Source: Callaeas wilsoni (taxonomy: Eukaryota > Chordata > Aves > Passeriformes > Callaeidae). Taken from it: 64,000 nt of DNA. Below, piece after piece: positions 39,764 through 52,784 of the stretch. How positions within the stretch are numbered: position 1 is the first letter of the stretch; every line of letters starts with the position of its first letter. The notes below the pieces were generated by a model, which saw only the letters and a program-made list of their open reading frames with translations, did not search any database and was not told where the DNA came from. The stretch covers positions 95,145 to 159,144 of the forward strand of contig VWPU01006254.1 in the NCBI GenBank assembly GCA_013398955.1, given 5' to 3'. Position numbers and translations under genes: made by a program.

Positions 39764-40644
39764 GCTTTAAATTTTTAATTGGCTGACTCATTTTTGACAG
39801 AAGTCCTCAGACATTCTCCTGTGAGTCACTCTGCTCTCTGTCAAGGATGTCTTCTGCTGTCCATAAGACAGGCAAAGCATCACTTTGGTTCAGCTCTCTA
39901 GGTAAGCCTGAGGAGAGTTATATCAAAATCAAAAATGCATATTAAGTTGAATTTTCTTTCTAAATACCATATATAAGCAGCTCAGTGAATGAGTTTACAC
40001 TGTGATTAAACAGCGTTTGAAGGGGAAAAGATGCTGAAAACAGCAAATATCCCATTGAGTCTGATCTACTAATGGTAAAATAGTGCTGTCTTATCAATTC
40101 CTCAAGACATTAAAAGTAGGTTAAAAGTCTTTCACTCTAAAGACTGTGAAATCAGAATTTGCCATATTTATTTTGCAATATTATCTGTTTATTCAGAACA
40201 AGATTCTTACATGGAATATTTGTGAATATAAATGTTACCTTCAAAAGACACTTCATGGTTTAGGTAAAGGTAGTCTGCCTACACGGAGAAAAAATTATCT
40301 CATGAATGATCTCTACAGAGATTTAAATGGTAAACTGGTATTTCTGAACTTTAAGAAAACAGATTAGGTAAGGAATTCAAGGCTATGAAATATATTTGAT
40401 GCATTACACCTCTAATTAAAAAATAACAGTGACAAAGTTTGAAAGGAAAATTGGATCATAACCATGGGACGTTCCTTGTAGGAGGGGAAGAAATACCTTT
40501 TCCTTTTAGTTGCACAGCATGATTTCAGATTTGTAAGCCAGACTGCTGAAATACAAACTTAGATACACAGACATTGAGAGAGATGACAGGTTCTCACATC
40601 TGGAAAACTGGATAACAACAATTCAGTTCATGTAGAAGGATGAA

Positions 40645-40703
40645 AATTATGCTTTCACTTCTGATGCATGGCATGAACTCTAGATGAGCAGATACAAATT
40701 TCA
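40645..40703 (+). repeat. Dispersed 59-bp repeat, copy A
   Basis: Matches 42477-42535 at 55 of 59 positions (about 93%), without gaps. The similarity stops sharply on both sides. It is not CR1 or either LTR as far as I can tell. It may be a local duplication 1.8 kb apart or two pieces of an unrecognised repeat family. Confidence 0.85.
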
Positions 40704-42476
40704 GCTTGTATGAGTCAACTATTTTAAAAAAAAGAAGAAAAATACTAGCTTGGCAAAAGTGCCCTTTGGTGAATTCTAAAAGAACTCTTATGACATGTTT
40801 AGATTTTTTTCCCGTGCTGCTTGCAGTGTTGATCATCTGTCGTGGAGTAAGTGATAAAGTACCATCTGACTGAATGCTAATGTTTTTGAGCTTTCAAGTA
40901 CTAGATTATCCAGTTTGTTGTACACTGTGCACATGTGCACCTGCTAGTTTGAAATGCTGATCCACCAGAGAGAATCTAGGCTGCCCGAGGAGTGAGCTCT
41001 GACCCATTCTTTGATATATGACTTGCTCTGTCTTTGATATTAGCGAAGAGGTTTTCTATCCACTTGTAGTTTGAGCGATAATAGCTTAAGGCCTGAACAC
41101 TGTCTGTGACTTCTACTCTATTGTGAGAATCTGTATACCACACAAACCCAAAACACAGGGAATGTATAAACTTCAAAGGAAAAAGAAGTAATAAGATAGG
41201 AGAAGCATCTTTTCTCCAATCCTCCGAGATTAGAACAAAAAGTGATCTACTAAAGATGAGCTCACAAAACATGTCAGACTTCATATATTTAAAATAGAAA
41301 AATGTGACATTTTTCCCAGATTAAAACATGTTAATGGGGAAAAATTGCAGCCATAATAAATATTGTATGAAAAGCTGCCAAGTAACAAAGCCTTGACAAA
41401 CTCAGGAGAACAAGGAACTTCAGTCGATGCTGCCACTTTATTTTTGCATTATATTCTATCTACTCTTTCTGCGTACGCAGAACTCTGCAATGTCAGTAGG
41501 AGTTTGGCATAAAGGGCAGATTAATTTAGACATCATATTGATACATTTCTTTCAGAACAGTGTGTGGCCCTGTAGTTCTGTTAACAAAAGATACTACAGT
41601 CTTTGTGGTCTCATGTAGAACCTATATCCTGTGTGATCCCTACACACATCTTAATAATTTTCAATTTTTTTTTGTGACTGACAGACCAGAAAGACTGGGG
41701 AAAATGCCCTGGCATTTACTGTCAGTAATGATTAATCTTTTAAGAAGTACTTCAAAAGAATGTATCGATTTTGAAAGAAAAAGGTGTTAATATATAGGAA
41801 ATTAAGCTATATTATTGAGAGTCATTAAAAGAGATCAGACTTTGCAGAATGATTTAAAAAACAAACCTTTTGAACTGTATCAGTTAAACTTCAACTGTGT
41901 CTCATAAAAGCAGTAAATCAGGACTAATGCTTTGGACATTTAAAAGTGGATATGGGTAATTGACATCCTATATGTGGAATGTCTTATGGAGTTTCAAGCT
42001 GATTCCCTTTCCATGGACACAAGGATGCTATCACTGGTGGAGTTCAGTCAGCTGAGCATGTGGTCTGAAGAGAGAATTTCTAGTCTGCTCATGATTTGGG
42101 CGTGTGCAGGTCAGTTAAATAACCTGGGATGTGTGCAGAAAGCAGCCTTGTTAAAGGTTCAAACACAGATGTTTTGCAAGCATCCAGAATGCCACAGCTG
42201 TGGAACCTGGAGGGTCACTTACTGGTTTGTCCACTCTTGCTTGAATGCCTTTTTTCCCAGGTGATGACCCACTGCCAGGGTGTGACTGTGTTTGTCAGGA
42301 TTCTTTGTTCAGATCTGAAAACTTAAAACTAATCTGAGATTTTTTTTTTTCCTGGCCATGAGATGGCAGCTTTACCTCTTTCCGTGTACATCTTCCATAC
42401 TAGATACAGTGGTGGTCCCTCACGCCTTACCTGGTCAGGTGTCAGTGTTGATCACCCAGATGTTTCAGCAGCATAG

Positions 42477-42535
42477 AATTATGCTTTCATGTCTGATGCA
42501 TGGCATAAACTCTAAATGAGCAGATACAAATTTCA
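42477..42535 (+). repeat. Dispersed 59-bp repeat, copy B
   Basis: Same strand as copy A at 40645-40703, with four substitutions. A shared 12-mer (cagtgttgatca) lies upstream of this copy at 42443 but downstream of copy A at 40824. This may be chance, or a trace of a larger rearranged unit. Confidence 0.85.
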
Positions 42536-43486
42536 TCTGGGAGAGGCTAGAGGTTCCTCATGTACTCTTTAGGCCATGCCTCCCCTCTTTCCGTAGATTT
42601 CTGTCTTGAAAATTGCTTTGTATTTATTTGTGAAACACTTCTCTGTAACTCCAGCAGAGCTGTTGTAGAGGAGCCTGTACAAGTTTGTGGAAGAGAAGTC
42701 CTTGGAAGGATGTTAAACACACAGAAACTGCTCTAGTTCAGGAAAATGCTGAGCTGCAAATACCTGGGGACTCAGCTGCAGTCAGTGCTCCAAAGAAGCG
42801 GCATTATGCCTGTTCTGCATTTCTACTCTGCCCTGGGGACCTGCGTTTGGTCTGTATTGAAAGCAGGACACTGTGACACGGTCTTTTGGACTGGGTGCAG
42901 TTGCCTTATATCAGTTATCTCTGCTGAAGGAATTCCTCTGGCATCCTTCCACCATGTTCCATCTAGTTTCAAGGCCAAACATGAGGAAGGCAAACCAGCT
43001 ATTCAAAAGGGAATTTTCAGGAAGACACAAATACAGCTGTCCAATTGTAAAAATGACTTGTAAGTTGGACAGAGGCAGTTTTGCGATGATGGCAAGAAGC
43101 AGTGCTTTGAATCAAAATAAATATAAGGCTATCCTTTCTATTCTGTGCCTTATTTTTAAAAATACACTGTGTAGTTTTCACCTGAATACTGATTACATTT
43201 GCAGTATTTGGTTAAAAGCTCTCAGATGTAGGTGTGTCTTAGGAAGTTTTCTTTCTCTTCAGTAATTTGCCTTTTGCTTTTCTGTTGTTGTGCTCTAACC
43301 ATAAAAACAAATGAAAAATTTGCATTTCTAAAGCAGTGAAGTACAAAATCCACTGATTATAAAATAATAAAGATATAGAGATTAAGTTTGAAGGGATAAA
43401 GAAATGGTGAACAAACAGTGACTGTCTTAGGGTAGTGCAGTAAAATACAGAAATTAAATTTCATATATATAAAAGGTCAGATAATT

Positions 43487-43504
43487 TTTCTTTTTTTTTT
43501 TTTT
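43487..43504. repeat. Poly-T tract
   Basis: Fourteen consecutive T (43491-43504) preceded by a T-rich stretch. On the minus strand this is a poly-A run, but no retrotransposed sequence is recognisable next to it. Confidence 0.8.
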
Positions 43505-44425
43505 CTAATGTGGGATAGGGAAGTTGAAGGGCATAAAACAAGTTGTATAAAGACTATTTATCCTTCACAGAAGTGTGTTGGTGTCATTCCTCCCAAAGCA
43601 TGTGGAAATGCTGTTTATATTTTACTAGAAATACTTAGTTTTGTCCCAATACTTGGTAAGAGATGATATCCACAGTGGTCTGAACTGTCCACTGTTTTCT
43701 TCTGCACAGTGAACTTGGAATCCACATTTAAGTATTCACTGTCTTTCTGAATTATACGTGTAATAGTCTGCTCAGTGAAATGTAAAGCCATCATAATAGT
43801 CTTACAACCCAAATGATCCAGATTCACCCCAGAATGGCTGACTGAGCAATTGTAATAGAACTGCTTCTGTATGTGAGGATTAGCTGAATTCTGCTCCTTT
43901 TATCCACAAAGCTGGATGAATGTGCAATGTTGCTGTCCACTGCCTTACTAGAAAGAGGTCTGTCTTGCTGTCTGATTCTTATTTCTCTGGTGTACTGACT
44001 CATACCCTTCTTAAAATACCTCGTCAAAAACCCAATGCAGTCCCCAGAGCTGAGTTTCAAGTCTGTCTGTAAACACAGCCACTTTTACAACATGGAGAGC
44101 CAAATTTCTTTCTGTGTGTGACAGATCATTTGCATTATCTAAATAGTGAGTAATTCCTGTGAGCAGGGATTCAATTCTGATATAGAAACAGTGTGCAAGT
44201 TTCACAGTCCTGTGCTTAGTGATCTTTGTTTATCATCTGTTGGTGAATAATGTAAAGCGGTGAAGAACAGACCATAATAAGAATTTACAAAAGAGTTGAA
44301 ATTATAAGTATAGACAACTTTCTCTTTTGTATCTCATTGTGCCTAGTTCAGGTTGTTGCCCAACACAGAAACATTAAAAAGCTATCTATTATGGGTACAA
44401 AGGTAAAATGAGGAGGAAGAGAGCG

Positions 44426-44441
44426 GAGAGAGAGAGAGAGA
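44426..44441 (+). repeat. (GA)8 microsatellite in a purine-rich stretch
   Basis: An uninterrupted GA run of 16 bases, preceded by more purines from about 44409. Confidence 0.9.
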
Positions 44442-47400
44442 AATTATGCAGCACAGGCAGGAGAGCAAAGCCTTTTCATACTGTACTTTCAGACTCAAAA
44501 CTTAGATTAATGAGGATGGAGCTTCTTAGATTGCTTTGGAGTCCTGAACACAAGCTTCATGTAAAGGGAAAAGGACACTTTCAATGTAACCTTCACTCCA
44601 TAATTGTGAACAAGCTGCTAGTAGTGTAGAAAATTTCAAATGTCTCTAAATATTAGACCATCAAGCCAAACCAAGAAAGAATAACTTATTAAGGTGTTAG
44701 CACAATGTGAGTGACCTTCTTGATGTGACATTTTTTGGCATAAGAAACACCTCCAGCAGATGTTTAGTAGTTAAAGCTATTTGAGAAGACTTTTCTGCAG
44801 AAGTATGAGCCAGATCATTTAAACAACATAAAACAGGCTCTCTACCCACACAGGTAGCAGCAAATTTTTATGATAAGTATGTAGAAGAGAAAGGAGGTGC
44901 TTCTTTCTGTCAGAAGTGGAGATGCAGAGCCCTTCTCTCCTGTCTCCCTTGCTGCCTGTGTGCTCTAGGGCAAATGTACCTGATTTCTCCTACCTTTAAA
45001 GTCGTGAGGTTCTTTGGGTTATTTTGTTGCTTTTATTACACATCATGTTGGTTTAAAAATTTATCCGTTGTCTCTGAAATGTTTTGAGCATCCCACTGAA
45101 AAATAGGGCCAGTCTTATATTTAAGGGCAAAAGCAGCCTGTCGTTGTCTGAAGGGCATTCTTACTCAAAGTGTTATTTTTTGTGCTGTGTTGGGAGTATG
45201 ACACAGCATAACCTTTGTGTTGGCAGAAGAAAACTTTCAGTGGGAGGTAGTATAGAGCTGTGTAGGAAATGTATTTAGCCACAACGATTTCAGATTTGAA
45301 AGTATCCCTTGGTGTGTATGCAAAGGGGAATAATCCTCCCAGTGCTGTGCTTGGAGGGTGAGGAAAGACCCGAGCCCTAATGCCTGTGTCAGATCAGTCA
45401 CTCCCATCCCACTGGCATTCTGCAGTGGATGCCAGGCTGCTAGAGACTAGGGAGATGGAAGAATGGCTTTCTCTTTGACCTGAAAATCCTCTGTAGACCT
45501 AAGAAACCCTTTCTGATTAGCATGTCTTTGAACTCGATACATTCCTAGGAAAGCTCTCTGGGTTTTGACCAATTCATTGCATTTGTATTTCCTTATGAGG
45601 AAACGAGAACTGATCAGGAATTTTCTGAAAGTCTAGATGTCCTGGATTTTGTGGGAAGGAAGAGAGTGGATACAACTTGAATCCCTTTAGATTGCTGTCC
45701 TGAACATACCTTTAATGAGCAGCTCGCTGGAGTCTGCTGCCTCTCAGGTTTTGCCAGTGCCCTGGAGGCTATGCTGTTGTCTGACATATTTGCATATGAA
45801 AGAATTGGTTTTTCCTCTCTGGCAGGAGAAAGAGCAGAACACAGTTCACAAAATTCCATCCACCATAGCTATGGTACTTCCTTGAACTGGGTTCCAAGTT
45901 CAAAGGCTGTGCTACCAGGGTAAGTACTGGTATAGTCTCATTTCTGCTCTAACTGGCTTGGGCTTTTCCAGAGCCGTGGTATCATTTAATTTTTGCAGTG
46001 TGTTTATAGGGAGATCTACTTGGACATGCCTGATTTTCTTAGATTAATTATATACTGTAGGCTCTAAAGAAAGAGGAGAAGCACTGTTTCTTCAATGGAT
46101 AAATATTTTCAGGAGAAAATTTCAAGTGACATATCCTATTCTTCTTTTTTAAAATGGTGAGTGGTGAAATGGCTTCAGAATAGGAGGGGAAAGCAGAGTC
46201 TTTTTCTCCATGTAAAAAAGTGAAATGAAAACAAGCTGCAGCACCTGAATAACTCTGCTAAAGAACAAAAATGAATTTCAGCTAAACAGCTTTAAGTAGT
46301 GTGGGGAGTATAGTATCATGCATATATAATATGGGGTTTATTTGTCAATTTGGATGTTATCTATTCCCAGAGAGAGGGACCTCTGTTTAAGTAAGGTCAT
46401 TTGGCGGTGCAGAGCCAATATCAAGATCTCCCGCAAATCCCTGTTGTTAACAGTGAGCTCTTGTCCTGTGAAACAGAAGACTGAGGTGTATCTGTCTTGC
46501 ACACCCTCTCCTCCCCAGTGTAGCCCCTGTGGGGAAGGTTTGCTGCTTTACCCCTTGATTTCCGTGGGTGCTCTTTGTCCCTTTTGCCCACAAACCACTG
46601 TCTGTAGGTAAACAGTCGACTCTTGAAATTGCTGGTGTCTTGTTTGTGAGGCCAAACATGGCCCATGTCAAAATGTCAGATTCATGAGCACCATCAGAGA
46701 TCTAAAAGGCTCTATCCAAATCAGTAATATTTTCTATATGAAGATGAGGTGTTTTCTGCTTGAATCCCTCAGCACGGTAACTGGAAGGGAATTCCTTGAG
46801 CCTTACAAACTGAGCCCATTGGCCACACCAGCTTTAGGCTGGAGCTGCAATTACAGTTAAAGAAGTGGCTGGAGAAGGAAGGGGGCAGGTGAATTGTTAC
46901 ATATGAAGTGTTGAAACAGAAAAGCATAGACTCAGTCCATGACAAGCATTTTAAAGAATGTTACTCTCAGTATTCAGTTCACCTGACAAGTACCTTGATT
47001 GATCTGTTCTTGACATAGAGAACTGCAACTGAATGAAGCCTCAGACTTTGAGATGCCTCCCAACAGTTGTAGTCATGTTGATATCATTAAATGTTCTTGG
47101 TTTCCTGCATGGTGCACTTGTTCTTTTATGCTCTTAATTGAAAATTTCCCAAAGCGTGAGGCAAAGTGGCAGGCATTATTCTTATAGCTTTCCTCTTTAA
47201 AGTTATTAAGATTATTTTTATTTTGCTAGAAGAAAAGCTTGAAGTGCAGGAGTAGGAGAGTGATGAAAGAAACTTGTGGCAAAGATAGAAATGGAGATTA
47301 TAGTCCATGAAATCACTGATGTTAAATGAGTAAAAACTATCTGTAGCAGTGATGCTCTGGCTGCTTTAGCACTGTGTGTGATGGTCCATTAGTGAAGCTG

Positions 47401-50400
47401 CTCTCTGCTCACCCCTGGCTGAAGGCTGTCTTAGGCCAGGTGAATATACTTCTGAATATACCTTACTTCAGAATTTTTTCCCCAGCATTGTATCTCAGCT
47501 TGTTGGAATTTTGTGAAGTTCTTGGCCACCACCCTCTAGAAATAAGCTGTACAGCCTAATTGTAAATCAAAAAGAAAATTATTTTCCTCTAACTCTTTTG
47601 GAGAAATATACTTCTAACCAGAAGTCTTCTCAACAGATTTCTGTTTACTATGGTCAAAATAGTCACGCCTCCCTGCATTTAGGTTGTCTGAGGATTAAAC
47701 CCCAGACTCTTTCAGCTGGGGAGGATTTTTTCAATGCTTCTGACCATTCTTAGTATTTGCCATTCTTAAAGCACTCCATCATGTTTTCCTACTTCTTTTC
47801 AAAGTCAAAAAACCCCAATCCAATACGGCAGATTAGATTTCTGAATTACATATAAATCAATCGTATGAATCAAAATTACTTTCCTAATTTATTTTCTGTA
47901 TAATGTGTTTTGCATTTTATGGGTTTTATTATCTTTTGTTTGGGATTGTTTCATCATTCAGTTGTCTGCAAAGATGTAACACAGAGCCCGTAAGATGCTG
48001 CTGTGATTCAGGTTATTCCTTCCAGTGCAGAGTATTTGGCATTTAATTGCATTTGGATCTCATGTTTGACAATGTTGCTTGCTCACCAGGCTCCCTCTTA
48101 AGAGCTTCATACTCTTCCTGTCATGATTAACCTGAATAATTTCATGTAATCTCTGTATTTTATAACTCCATTCACCTTTGATGTAGCAGAGGGAATCTGA
48201 GGAGGAGCAGAATACTTGACTATGGTGGAAACCACCTTAGGAATTGAGTTATCAAGTTAGTGCTGCTTAGCTGTATATGGAGGACAAGATTTGTAATTTG
48301 AATCTGAAGTTAAACCCAGGATATAAGATTTCACTGTTCAAATGTCATTGCTGACATGCAGCTCAAAGATGATTTGGGGACTATGATGGCAGCTTTTCTG
48401 TTCTTTATATGATTTTATATAGAATAGATTTTTAAAGAAGTGATTCAAAGTGTCATGAACACTGACACTGTTGTGTAAGAATCCCATGTTGATTTTCTCA
48501 GGTCAGTAACAGGGAGGCTGTGTTGATGTTTTATTTGTAATTGATGCTGCTGCATTGCTCATTTCCTGCTTTCCTGTTCTTCTGAGACTCTTTTTCAGTT
48601 TTTGAAGTCTGTGGTGTATTTAAACTGGTGCAAGTAAAGGAATTGGATTGGTGAGAATTATTTAAAACTCCTTAGCTTTCAGCTGAAGTTCAGTACAAGA
48701 CGTATTTAAGATCATATTATCAAAATATTAAAGACTCAAAGGTAATTAAAAGCCCTGATCGGGGTCCCAGGGAAATCAAGAGAAGCCTCATTGGCTGGAT
48801 ATCAATGGTTATTTGTAAGCTAGAGAAATAACAAGTTTTAAAAGATCTGCAAACAAAATAAATTAAATAATTTGGTGACATCTTGATTCTAAGTCTTTCT
48901 ACCTAAAAGCATTGACCTGTCTTTGATTCCCTGTATTGTTCCATATGTTTCAGTTTTGTATATGAGGTAAACATTAGTATCAGGGCATCTAGTCATGAAG
49001 ATCCTGTTACACAAATGTACACTTAATTCTGCAGAAAAAAAAGAGCAATAATTTATTTTAATGCTCTTTGTATTATAAACTCCAAAGATGATGTTTGTGG
49101 CCCCAGCCGGGGAAAAGAAATGGGAAGAAGTACAACTGTGTTCAGATTTTACTGAACTTGAAAGTGTAACTTGATTCCGTGGATCATTCCATATTTTATG
49201 TGTTTCATTTATTAGTATGTATCTAATAACACCTGAATAGTGTCTTTAGTAGCTGAAAAAGATAATTAGGAAGCATGAGAGGAAAGTGTTCTTATAGAAA
49301 CATGAACCCTTTGTAACAGTCACATACATGAAACAGGACTAATGCCCGGCTTTATCTTTTTCCCTGAAATAGGTTGCCTTAAAATTCCTCTTACAGGGGT
49401 TGCAAGGACTGCTGTATATCTTTCATGGCCACAGAACAAAATACTTGCTTTTAAAACTTGAATGTACAACTAAAATATGTTCCTATTCATAAAAAAAAAG
49501 CATATACCTTACCAGACATAAGGGAAAGAGGAAAGGAAAGATGGTGTGTCTGCATCTACTGAGAGACTCCTCACATTCAGATTATATGATTATTGCATAC
49601 TTTTAAAATGCAGGGATTACAGAAGGCCTATCTTTCATTAGACCAGCAAGCACACCTGGAAGAGGTAAAGGGCTTTTGTGACAAAACCTTTTATGTTTCA
49701 AGCTTTTCTAGTTGGTCTAGTAGAAGATCCTACTTTTCCCTATGTTATTACTGTGTTTTGCTGAGGAAAAAATACCAATATGTTGCTGGACTTCAGGACT
49801 CTAGAGAATTTTGGTTTTGCTTTGTGTCAGTGTCCACAAAGATCTGCAAGGGGCGAATGCAGGTAACATTGCCTCCATTCAGTAAATACAACTAATAAAA
49901 TAATTCAGTCAGTTATTAATTGAAATATTCAAAATGGAAATATACGGAGAAGGACCCCATATGAACAACTGTGGTATATGTCGTGAGTTTATTACCTTGC
50001 ACTCTGCTTTTTGCAAGCTATTAAGAACTACATAAAATCCTGGAGGAAGTCAACACCCAAATATTGAAAGTATTGGTTTCAACTGAGTTACGGGAAACCA
50101 AAGCAGCGTGGATCTTTGAGAGTGGCACAGATAATGTGTCTGTCAGTTAAAAGTATTGAAAGAGCAGCTATTCCCTATATTCATAATACATAGTACCCAA
50201 TTTCTTCCATCTGTCCTACAACTTTCACAGGCTTTGCCAAGCAGCATCGTTCAGGTTTGCCTTTGCTGCTTTGGAGGTGTGGAGTGCCTGTCAGGGCAGT
50301 TCTTGCCTTACATCTGTGTGACACCTGGATCTAAAATCCTAAACTTGTCATTCTGTATGCAGCCAGCAGGTCACCAGCCATGATAGTGCGAGTGTGGCTC

Positions 50401-50403
50401 AGA

Positions 50404-50491
50404 CTCTCCTTCTGCACCTTCTCTCCTCCCTCTTCCAGATCATCTCTCTTTTCACTCTCCCTCCCTGCTCTGCTCTGCTTCCCCCCTCCCA
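50404..50491 (+). repeat. Pyrimidine-rich tract
   Basis: About 88 bp dominated by C and T on the plus strand, with ctctcc, ctccctc and cccccctccc units and few purines. The minus strand is correspondingly purine-rich, so a charged, glutamate- and lysine-rich chance frame is open there. Such tracts can adopt triplex structure or act as polypyrimidine tracts. Confidence 0.7.
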
Positions 50492-52551
50492 GTTGCTTTC
50501 CTGAGGACATTGAATGAAATACTTTCATCTAAAAAGCTTGAGTGAGTTGTGAAAAGTTTTTTATTACCTGCTAGAAGTCACTTGTCTTTGCAACTCTTGC
50601 AAGCTATTCTGGTTATTTTTACTTGCAGAGTGTTTTTTCCTCTATTCTTCAGCTGCTGGGCAAGATGGCGTTCATTTGGCTTCAGTTCTGACAAAAGATA
50701 AATGAGCTTTGGGCCCTCAGTGATTCACTTTGGCTGCCAGAGGGTTCCAAAATAGCAAACTATTTTTCATAACTGCAATGTGATATGAAGTGAGTTGCAG
50801 CAGGTGCTCTAACATATACCACAGCCGTCTGCAGAGTGGGGAATTCATTAAAGTTTCCTCATTTGTCCCAAAAAGTCACCTTTCTGAGTGGCTAGCATTC
50901 TGCCTTTGCCAGCTGAAGGTACACTCTCCTGAAGCCAGAAGGAGAGAGGGGTTTTTAGTTGTGTAGGAAGTATATATTGAAATGGAACCGAGAAGTTAAT
51001 TCGTTCATCTTGTGAAGAATCGTTCTCACTTAGCAGATTCATAATTTACTTTTCCATTCAGTGTAATTTTACTGGCTGTTTCTCTCAGGGATACAGATAT
51101 CATGGATCCATGATTTTTTTGCCTTTATCTAAATTTTAATTGCATTTCAATGTCTTTCATGTTATAGATTTGCTGCAAGTAGAAATTTTAATTGTAGTTC
51201 AGGAAAACAGTCAAGTATTTAGCAACTGACAGCGTGCTCTTGACAGAAGGCTTCCTTCATTGGACTCACAGGGAAGAAATCAAGGATGCCAGCTAACCTG
51301 ATAATTCAATGTGCTCATTCAATTTTTGTTTAAGAGCTATATTTTCTTGTAGAAAACGAGAATAAATTCTCAGAGGTATCAAAGCATGTCAGAGCCCATG
51401 CAAACAAAGCCCATAGAGGAATTTAGAGGAATGGGCTGTCTTAAAGGCCGAGCACAAATCTTGCACAGGTCCCTACCTGCAATCCCACTGACATAAATAG
51501 AATACCATGTAACCACTCAAGTCCTGCAGAATCAGCTCTTGAAGAATTTATGCCCATGTAATTGCTCAGACATGGAAAATGTAATAAATATTAATGTTAT
51601 TCTCAAGGAACAGTTTCCAAAGAAGAAGTGCACAGATAAATTTAAACTTATGCATAGTTTAATCCATAAAATATAGATTTTTCTTAAAGTGCTGGAGTAT
51701 TTAAAGTTTATATATAGCCAGTATTCAATGCAAATGTTTTCATACTGAGTAAGATTTATGTGGCCATGTATTGTACCTAGAGGTCCAGCACACAGTATCA
51801 TGTTTAAAAGCACATCTTAACCAACACACATCTTTCTTCCCTGAAATATGTAGCACCCAAATAAGTAAATGTTGTCAGTGATGTAGAGGCAAATTGCAAA
51901 TACCGGCACCACAGCTTCTCTTATGGTTTGTGGTTCTGTTTCTGCTGCCTGGCAGGAAGTCAGTGATCCCAACGACATCGCCAAAACTCACCTCATAAAA
52001 CCTTGATAAAAAGTATCGCCTCTGATGCAGGAGGGTAGGTAATGGATGGCTACACCTCCTCTCATGGGCTGAGTTCCCAGAGTGTGCTTCATTTTTTCTG
52101 CAGGATTTGTAGTATGATTTTTCACTGCAAAATTTCACCTCACTGTTTTTTTAGTGCTGAGGGGCAATGGAGAAAAGAAGACGCTACAGACTAGCTGGCA
52201 GGGAAACTGAACTTTGTACGAACTCTTTGTAATATTTGTTGCCATCCTCAGCCTCCAATGGAGCTAGAAAAGAAATCTCTGTTACAGATTCATCACTCCT
52301 GCCCTTACAAGGAAAAGCTATAAAATCAACTTTCATAAATCCCCAAAAGCTAGAAGCAAAGCTAGGAGAAAAGCCTTGATTTCTCTGTTATGATTAATAT
52401 AAAACACATTTTAAAAGCGTGCTGGAAAGGAGTGGTGGTCAAGACTAATGTCTTCAGGCTTCTATCACATAATATAAATCAAAAGAAAAAAAAGATTAGA
52501 AAAGCAATAAAGCAAAACAATTGTATTACTGGAGTGATCTGTGCCACAGTG

Positions 52552-52557
52552 TTTATT
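52552..52557 (-). terminator. AATAAA just after the small minus-strand frame
   Basis: On the minus strand AATAAA lies 7 bp after the stop codon of the frame at 52565-52747. This is very close for a normal 3' UTR, and in AT-rich DNA AATAAA is common by chance. Confidence 0.25.
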
Positions 52558-52564
52558 CAGCCTG

Positions 52565-52747
52565 TTAGAGTTTCTTACAGCAGCACAGTTCGTTACTCAC
52601 TGGTTGTACTTGATTAATGTTGACTTTGTACCCTTCTTTTCCTGCATTGATAATGGTGTACTTCCCACGAGACTCACAAGGCACAATTTGTCCTTTGGCA
52701 GATAGGAGAGAAAAAGAGAGAACAATAAAAATAATCTTTGGTTTCAT
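52565..52747 (-). CDS. Possible small secreted peptide, unknown (60 aa)
   Basis: I do not recognise this frame. Residues 1-4 are MKPK, followed by a hydrophobic core (IIFIVLSFSLLS) and AKG before Q20, which fits signal peptidase cleavage after G19. The predicted mature peptide has 41 residues and is basic, with one cysteine near its start and three adjacent cysteines near its end (CCCKKL). The ATG has A at -3. A TATA-like atatatat lies about 40 bp upstream, and AATAAA follows the stop by 7 bp. Against it: the 5' UTR would be only about 10 nt, no homologue is known to me, and a GTGAGT donor-like site inside (52595-52600) suggests it could be a first exon. Joining it in phase 0 to the nearest acceptor-like sites downstream gives an immediate stop. 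A chance frame is the most likely explanation. Confidence 0.2.
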   Translation of the reverse strand: MKPKIIFIVLSFSLLSAKGQIVPCESRGKYTIINAGKEGYKVNINQVQPVSNELCCCKKL

Positions 52748-52784
52748 CTTTTCTAATTTATCCCTGTATCTGGATAGAAGCTGG

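Larger units (their letters stand above)
39237..39799 (+). mobile_element. Candidate solo LTR, class I-like (0.56 kb)
   Basis: The segment has the internal order of a retroviral LTR: about 370 bp of U3-like sequence, a TATAAAA box at 39609, a pyrimidine-containing R-like region, an AATAAA at 39758, then T-rich sequence. The best boundary choice is tggc...gaca, flanked by gaag on both sides (39233-39236 and 39800-39803). A 4-bp duplication is typical of class I bird retroviruses. The boundary is uncertain, because a 4-bp match can occur by chance and the implied U5 is short. The element could extend further right. No coding remnant is present. The alternative is an ordinary cellular promoter and poly(A) pair, which is less likely at this spacing. 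Confidence 0.55.
39804..52551. other. Unique non-coding DNA
   Basis: Nearly 13 kb with no recognisable gene. Open frames are all below 135 codons and overlap on both strands. Features inside are a dispersed 59-bp duplication (two copies), a (GA)8 run, a poly-T tract and a pyrimidine-rich tract, each listed separately. Nothing resembling a structured RNA gene was found. Confidence 0.6.

Noticed and set aside
51992..52097. Possible second exon on the minus strand, bounded by ctgcag and gtgagt
   Set aside because: A phase-0 join to the small secreted-like frame upstream gives an immediate stop, and the peptide in the remaining frames matches nothing known.
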